A DNA stretch of 57,095 nucleotides from Collinsella aerofaciens (lineage in GTDB: Bacteria; Actinomycetota; Coriobacteriia; Coriobacteriales; Coriobacteriaceae), in the NCBI RefSeq assembly GCF_028207065.1, contig NZ_JAQLFP010000015.1, positions 1 through 57,095 of the forward strand, read 5' to 3'. A program made the position numbers and the translations under genes. How positions within the stretch are numbered: the first letter of the stretch is position 1; every line of letters starts with the position of its first letter. A model generated the notes under the pieces. That model had not been told where the DNA came from. It saw nothing but the letters and a program-made list of their open reading frames with translations, and did not search any database. Of this stretch, positions 52,588 through 57,095 are shown one piece after another.

Positions 52588-53901
52588 ATGCAGGCACAGA
52601 AGGCGGAGGGAACCCGCGACCTTATCGGCGCCGAGATGCGCGCTTGGCAAAAGATGCAGCAGATCGCTGCCGGCGTGTTCGAGCCGTTTGGTTTTAAACC
52701 CATCGAGACGCCCGCGATCGAGCAGGTGGACGTCTTTGTCCACGGCATCGGCCAGTCGACCGACGTCGTGCGCAAGGAGATGTTCCGCGTCTTTAGCGGC
52801 GCCAACCTGGAGCGCGTCTTTACCGAGGGCACCGACACAAAACTCAAGCCCAAGCAGCGCCTGGCGCTTCGTCCCGAGGGCACGGCCGGTGTGGTGCGCG
52901 CAGTCGTGGAGAACAACCTGGTGCCCCAGGGCTCCACGCCGTTTAAGGCTTACTACGCCGAGGCCATGTTCCGCGGCGAGCGTCCCCAGAAGGGCCGCCT
53001 GCGTCAGTTCCACCAGGTGGGTATCGAGTGGCTCGGCGCTCCCGATCCGGCGGCAGACGCCGAGTGCATCATCATGCTCATGGAGTTTTACAAGCGCCTG
53101 GGCTTCGATCTTTCCAAGCTCCGTCTGCTCATTAACTCGATGGGCGACGCTCAGTGCCGTCCGGCTTACCGCGAGCAGGTCAAGCAGTTTATCCTCGATC
53201 ACGCTGACGAGATGTGTGACGAGTGCCGCGAGCGCGCCGAGCTCAACCCGCTGCGTGCCTTCGACTGCAAGAACGACCACTGCCGCGAGATCATGGCCGA
53301 CGCGCCGCTGATGGGCGACAACCTGTGCGACGAGTGCCGCGAGCACTACGAGCAGGTCAAGCGCTATCTGGATGCCGCCGGTATCGAGTATGTCGAGGAT
53401 CCCACACTGGTGCGTGGTCTGGACTACTACACCCGTACCGTCTTTGAGGTCGAGGCTCCCGGCGCCGGTGTCGGCTCCATTGGTGGCGGCGGTCGCTATG
53501 ACGGTCTGGTCGAGCTCGAGGGTGGCAAGCCCACGGCGGGCGTCGGCTTCGCTGTCGGTTTTGAGCGCGCCCTGCTGGCCCTGCAGGCCTTTGGTAACGA
53601 CTTGGGTGCCGAGGAGGCCCCGTGCGTCTACGTCGCCAACGCCGGCAAGGAGCTGCGCCAGAACGTCTTTGCCATCACGCAGGAGCTTCGCGCCGCTGGC
53701 ATCGTGACCGAGGCCGACTACCAGGGTCGTTCGCTCAAAGCTCAGTTTAAGCAGGCCGACAAGGTTGGCGCCAAGCTCATTTTGGTCCTGGGTGGCGACG
53801 AGCTTGCCGCCGGCAAGGTCAAGGTGCGCGACATGGAGAGCCATGAAGAGGTCCTTGCCGATCTGGCCAACGTCGTCGAGGCGGTTCGCGAGCGCCTGTA
53901 G
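52588..53901 (+). CDS. hisS: Histidyl-tRNA synthetase
   Basis: Class II synthetase, 437 residues. Motif 2 LALRPEGTAGVVRA, histidine A motif GLDYYTRTVFEV, motif 3 region GGGGRYDGL and GVGFAVGFERALLAL, and a C-terminal anticodon-binding domain. ATG 52588 follows AAAGG; a TTG two codons earlier is less likely. Confidence 0.97.
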   Translation: MQAQKAEGTRDLIGAEMRAWQKMQQIAAGVFEPFGFKPIETPAIEQVDVFVHGIGQSTDVVRKEMFRVFSGANLERVFTEGTDTKLKPKQRLALRPEGTAGVVRAVVENNLVPQGSTPFKAYYAEAMFRGERPQKGRLRQFHQVGIEWLGAPDPAADAECIIMLMEFYKRLGFDLSKLRLLINSMGDAQCRPAYREQVKQFILDHADEMCDECRERAELNPLRAFDCKNDHCREIMADAPLMGDNLCDECREHYEQVKRYLDAAGIEYVEDPTLVRGLDYYTRTVFEVEAPGAGVGSIGGGGRYDGLVELEGGKPTAGVGFAVGFERALLALQAFGNDLGAEEAPCVYVANAGKELRQNVFAITQELRAAGIVTEADYQGRSLKAQFKQADKVGAKLILVLGGDELAAGKVKVRDMESHEEVLADLANVVEAVRERL

Positions 53902-53959
53902 CGCATCATTTTGAGCTGCGGGTCCGCTTGAGTGTCTCGTCCATTGCGAGCGATTGTTA

Positions 53960-53996
53960 CGGGGGTGTTTCGCATTTATGCGGAATGCCCCCGTTT
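53960..53996 (+). terminator. Terminator after hisS
   Basis: Long stem GGGGGTGTTTCGC / GCGGAATGCCCCC with G-U pairs, then GTTTG; the T-run is short. Confidence 0.6.
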
Positions 53997-54108
53997 GTGT
54001 ATGCCGTCCACCGAGAAATACGACCATTTAGAGCAAAAACCCTTGCAATGCAGAAAAAACTTTTGTGTGGTAAAGCGCAATCAGTGTCGAAAGTATTTCG
54101 CAAGCGCC

Positions 54109-54114
54109 TATAAT
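54109..54114 (+). promoter_or_regulatory. -10 box of ppc
   Basis: Perfect TATAAT 45 bases before the chosen ppc start in an AT-rich stretch; no good -35. Confidence 0.5.
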
Positions 54115-54158
54115 GAATACCGCATGTTACGTGCATAGAAGGAGGAATGGGAGGAAAC

Positions 54159-56972
54159 GTGGCTGAGAACCTAAGCAACCAGTCTGTACCCGAAGCCGCG
54201 GCGCGCGTCGCTGCCGTGGTCAACCGCCTCGTTAACCGAATCGGCTCGAATGCCGAATCCAAGGAGCGTCTCGCTGAGATCGAGATCCCCGAGGAGCTGC
54301 GCGACAATCTGGCGCTGTTCTTGCGCCTGGAGCGCCGTGTGCTTAGCGAGTATGATCCCGAGATCGCGGACCTGTTCGACAAGATTTTGACAGCCGAGAT
54401 TGTGGCCAACGCCGGAAACCCCGGCACCCGTGCTGCCGACGAGTCCGTCGACGAGCAGGGCGTGCCCACTGCCGACGAGCCCACCGCCGTGGCGTTTCGC
54501 GAGGTCGTTGATCTGATCGACAGTCTGCCGCTCGATAAGCAGCAGGTTATCGTCCGCGCCTTTACGAGCTTCTTCCATCTGGCAAACCTGTCGGAGGAGA
54601 ACTACCGCGTGGCGCAGCTGCGCGAGCGCGAGGCCGGCGCATCGACCGATACCGAGGTCGATCCCGCCAACGAGCTCACCGTCGCCTATCACCAGTTGGT
54701 AAACGAGATGGGTGTCGAGGGCGCCAACGAGCTGCTCGACAAGCTGGAGTTCCACCCTGTCTTTACCGCACATCCCACCGAGGCCCGTCGTAAGGCCGTC
54801 GAGGGCAAGATTCGCCGTATTTCCAACCTGCTGGAGGAGCGTTCGCGCCTGGGCGGCTCCGACCTAGTGGAGAACGAGCGCCATATGCTGCAGGAAATCG
54901 ACGCTCTGGTGCGTACGAGCCCCATCGCGCTCAAGAAGCCCACGCCGGTCGAGGAAGCCGATACCATCATCGACATCTTCGATAACACGCTGTTCGACGT
55001 CATCCCCGTTATCTATCGTCGTTTTGACGACTGGGTGCTGGGCGACAAGGCGGGTACCGTGCCGCCGCTGTGCCCGGCGTTCTTCCATCCCGGCAGCTGG
55101 ATCGGTTCCGACCGCGACGGTAACCCCAACGTCACCGCCAAGGTGAGCCGTGAGGTCGCCGCCAAGTACTTCACCCACATGGTGCTCAAGCTCGAGGACA
55201 AGTGCCGCCGCATCGGCCGCAACCTCACGCTCGAGGCCACCTACAGCAAGCCGTCTGCCGAGCTCATCAACCTGTGGAACCATCAGGTCGAGATGAGCAC
55301 CCAGTACACCGCACGCGCCGAGCTGATCTCCGAGCACGAGCCGCATCGCGCCGTCATGCTCGTCATGGCCGACCGTCTGAACGCCACCGTGCGTCGCATC
55401 ACCGACACCATGTACCACAGCGCAGACGAGTTCTTGGATGACCTGCGCGTCGTTCAGCGCTCCCTGGCCGCCTGCGGTGCCGTCCGTGCTGCCTACGGCC
55501 CGGTCCAGACCATCATCTGGCAGGTCGAGTCCTTCGGCTTCCATATGGTCGAGATGGAGTTCCGTCAGCACTCCGTGGTGCACGCCCGCGCCCTCAAGGA
55601 TATCCACGAGAACGGTATCCATGGCGACCTGCAGCCCATGACGCGCGAGGTCATCGATACCTTCCGCGCTATCGGCTCCATCCAAAAGCGCTACGGCAAG
55701 AAGATGGCGCACCGCTACATCATCTCGTTCACCAAGAGTGCCCAGCATGTGGCCGACGTCTTCGAGCTTGCTCACCTGTCTTTCGCACACGAGGAGGATG
55801 TCCCCGAGCTCGACGTGATCCCGCTGTTTGAGCAGCTCGAGGACCTCGAGGGCTGCGTCGACGTGCTCGACCAGATGCTTACGCTGCCCGTGGTGCAAAA
55901 GCGCCTTGCCCAGACCAACCGCCGCATGGAGGTCATGCTGGGCTATTCCGACTCCTCCAAGGATGCCGGTCCTACCACGGCCATGCTCGCGCTGCACTCC
56001 GCGCAGGAGCGCATTGCCAAGTGGGCCGAGAAGAACGATATCGACCTGGTGCTCATGCACGGTCGCGGCGGTGCCGTGGGCCGTGGCGGCGGTCCGGCCA
56101 ACAAGGCCGTGCTGGCGCAGCCCAAGGGTTCGGTCAACTGCTTCTTTAAGCTCACCGAGCAGGGCGAGGTCATCTTTGCCCGTTACGGCAACCGTACGCT
56201 GGCTCAGCGCCATGTTGAGTCCGTTGCCGCCGCAACGCTTTTGCAGTCGGCCCCGAGCGTCGAGAAGACCAACACCGAGACCACGCAGAAGTTCTGGGAT
56301 ATGGCCGAGAAGCTCAACGCCGTAAGCCACGAGCGCTATCTGGACCTGCTGAACACCGAGGACTTTACACCGTGGTTCTCGACCGTGACGCCGCTGACCG
56401 AGGTCGGTCTGCTGCCGATCGGCTCGCGTCCCGCCAAGCGCGGTTTGGGTGCCAAGTCGCTCGACGACCTGCGTACCATTCCGTGGATCTTCAGCTGGAG
56501 CCAGGCGCGCATCAATCTGGCCGCCTGGTACGGCCTGGGTACCGCCTGCGAGCAGTTTGGCGATCTGGACCAGCTTAAGGCTGCCTACCAGGAGTGGCCG
56601 TTCTTCCGCACCTTTATCGACAACATCGAGATGTCGATCGCCAAGACCGACCAGCGCATCGCCAAGATGTACCTGCACCTGGGCGATCGCCAGGATTTGT
56701 CCGAGAAGGTCTTCACCGAGATGCAGCTCACGCGTAAGTGGGTTCTTGCCATCGTCGGTGACGAATGGCCGCTGCAGCGCCGCCGTGTGCTCGGCTGCGC
56801 CGTCCGCGTGCGCAACCCCTACGTCGACGCCCTGTCTATCGCCCAGGTTCGCGCCCTTCGCGAGGTGCGCATGAACCAGGACGAGATGGCCGAGGAGAAG
56901 AAGGCCGAGTACATGAGCCTGATTCTTTCGACTGTGACCGGCGTCTCGGCAGGACTGCAGAACACGGGGTAA
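54159..56972 (+). CDS. ppc: Phosphoenolpyruvate carboxylase
   Basis: PEP + bicarbonate to oxaloacetate, refilling the C4 pool; 937 residues, full length. Catalytic His in VFTAHPTEARRKAV, the SDRDGNP segment, the second His region GYSDSSKDAG, the glycine loop GRGGAVGRGGGP and the C-terminal LQNTG. ATG 54147 has its AGGAGG almost touching it, whereas GTG 54159 has GGGAGG at five bases, so I use the GTG. Confidence 0.95.
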   Translation: MAENLSNQSVPEAAARVAAVVNRLVNRIGSNAESKERLAEIEIPEELRDNLALFLRLERRVLSEYDPEIADLFDKILTAEIVANAGNPGTRAADESVDEQGVPTADEPTAVAFREVVDLIDSLPLDKQQVIVRAFTSFFHLANLSEENYRVAQLREREAGASTDTEVDPANELTVAYHQLVNEMGVEGANELLDKLEFHPVFTAHPTEARRKAVEGKIRRISNLLEERSRLGGSDLVENERHMLQEIDALVRTSPIALKKPTPVEEADTIIDIFDNTLFDVIPVIYRRFDDWVLGDKAGTVPPLCPAFFHPGSWIGSDRDGNPNVTAKVSREVAAKYFTHMVLKLEDKCRRIGRNLTLEATYSKPSAELINLWNHQVEMSTQYTARAELISEHEPHRAVMLVMADRLNATVRRITDTMYHSADEFLDDLRVVQRSLAACGAVRAAYGPVQTIIWQVESFGFHMVEMEFRQHSVVHARALKDIHENGIHGDLQPMTREVIDTFRAIGSIQKRYGKKMAHRYIISFTKSAQHVADVFELAHLSFAHEEDVPELDVIPLFEQLEDLEGCVDVLDQMLTLPVVQKRLAQTNRRMEVMLGYSDSSKDAGPTTAMLALHSAQERIAKWAEKNDIDLVLMHGRGGAVGRGGGPANKAVLAQPKGSVNCFFKLTEQGEVIFARYGNRTLAQRHVESVAAATLLQSAPSVEKTNTETTQKFWDMAEKLNAVSHERYLDLLNTEDFTPWFSTVTPLTEVGLLPIGSRPAKRGLGAKSLDDLRTIPWIFSWSQARINLAAWYGLGTACEQFGDLDQLKAAYQEWPFFRTFIDNIEMSIAKTDQRIAKMYLHLGDRQDLSEKVFTEMQLTRKWVLAIVGDEWPLQRRRVLGCAVRVRNPYVDALSIAQVRALREVRMNQDEMAEEKKAEYMSLILSTVTGVSAGLQNTG

Positions 56973-57038
56973 TCGATAGCCCTGTAGTCGCTGTCCGGGG
57001 CTGCCGTATGTTTACTTTCCGGCGCGTCCTCGGACATG

Positions 57039-57081
57039 CAAGAAGCCCTCGCTGCGCACTTCGTGCGGCGAGGGCTTCTTG
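57039..57081. terminator. Palindrome after ppc (possible terminator)
   Basis: A 14-base arm (57039-57052) pairs perfectly with 57068-57081, with a GCAC / GTGC tip. No T-run follows, so it may be a terminator of weak type or another palindromic unit. Confidence 0.5.
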
Positions 57082-57095
57082 CGTCCTGCGGAGTG

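Overview
The window looks like chromosomal DNA from a high-GC Gram-positive of the Coriobacteriia, most likely Collinsella or a close relative. This is inferred from base composition, from a Tad/Flp pilus locus without a secretin, from lipid-free cell-wall enzymes and from the overall style of gene content. It was not tested by a search. Almost all of the window is ordinary coding DNA; there are no rRNA genes, no CRISPR array, and no recognisable transposase or phage gene.

Layout. 1-6.1 kb: pyruvate kinase (minus strand), a Ca2+-type P-ATPase behind an RBS-sequestering hairpin, and the ribosome-assembly GTPase RsgA. 6.3-15.9 kb: a tightly overlapping Tad (Flp) pilus operon (cpaB, tadZ/cpaE, cpaF/tadA, tadB, tadC, flp, several pilin-like or TadE/TadG-like genes, DUF192). 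16-16.5 kb: a small toxin-antitoxin-like pair. 16.6-31 kb: housekeeping genes (degenerate GH5 glucanase-like protein, rsmI, metG, rsmA, tatD, stomatin-like, rlmH, proC, serS, two unknown genes) interspersed with four tRNA genes (Phe-GAA, Leu-CAG, Arg-ACG, Ser-GCT). 31-38 kb: signalling and cell envelope, with a D,D-carboxypeptidase divergent from a VanR/VanS-like two-component system, a lone pstB and a PhoB/PhoR-like pair. 38-40 kb: a Wzz-like protein, BY-kinase and PHP tyrosine phosphatase, with no glycosyltransferases. 40-57 kb: GNAT, htpG, two tandem YhgE/Pip membrane proteins, an EamA exporter, an M20 amidohydrolase, an OFA-type MFS carrier, hisS and PEP carboxylase.

The most unusual structure is at the tRNA genes. 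All four tRNAs are followed by their own terminator, then an inverted, decayed copy of the tRNA 3' end, then a compact GC-rich block with the same order of hairpins, and then a second direct copy of the tRNA 3' end plus terminator. The distance between the two direct copies is 186, 189, 190 and 190 bp. The sequence of the tail changes with the tRNA, but the architecture is constant, and one outer stem differs between copies by compensatory changes. I read this as one repeat family that adapts to each tRNA end. I do not know it as a described element.

Other non-coding structure: elongated imperfect palindromes at about 4.65, 25.4, 42.9 and 52.3-52.5 kb, a dispersed 26-bp repeat at 40.6 and 43.1 kb, leader terminators before rsgA, htpG and yhgE, a LexA-like box at 27.2 kb, and an 11-bp-spaced direct repeat upstream of the VanR-like gene. 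A 57-residue membrane protein at 25.55-25.72 kb (minus strand) is easily missed because it is short.
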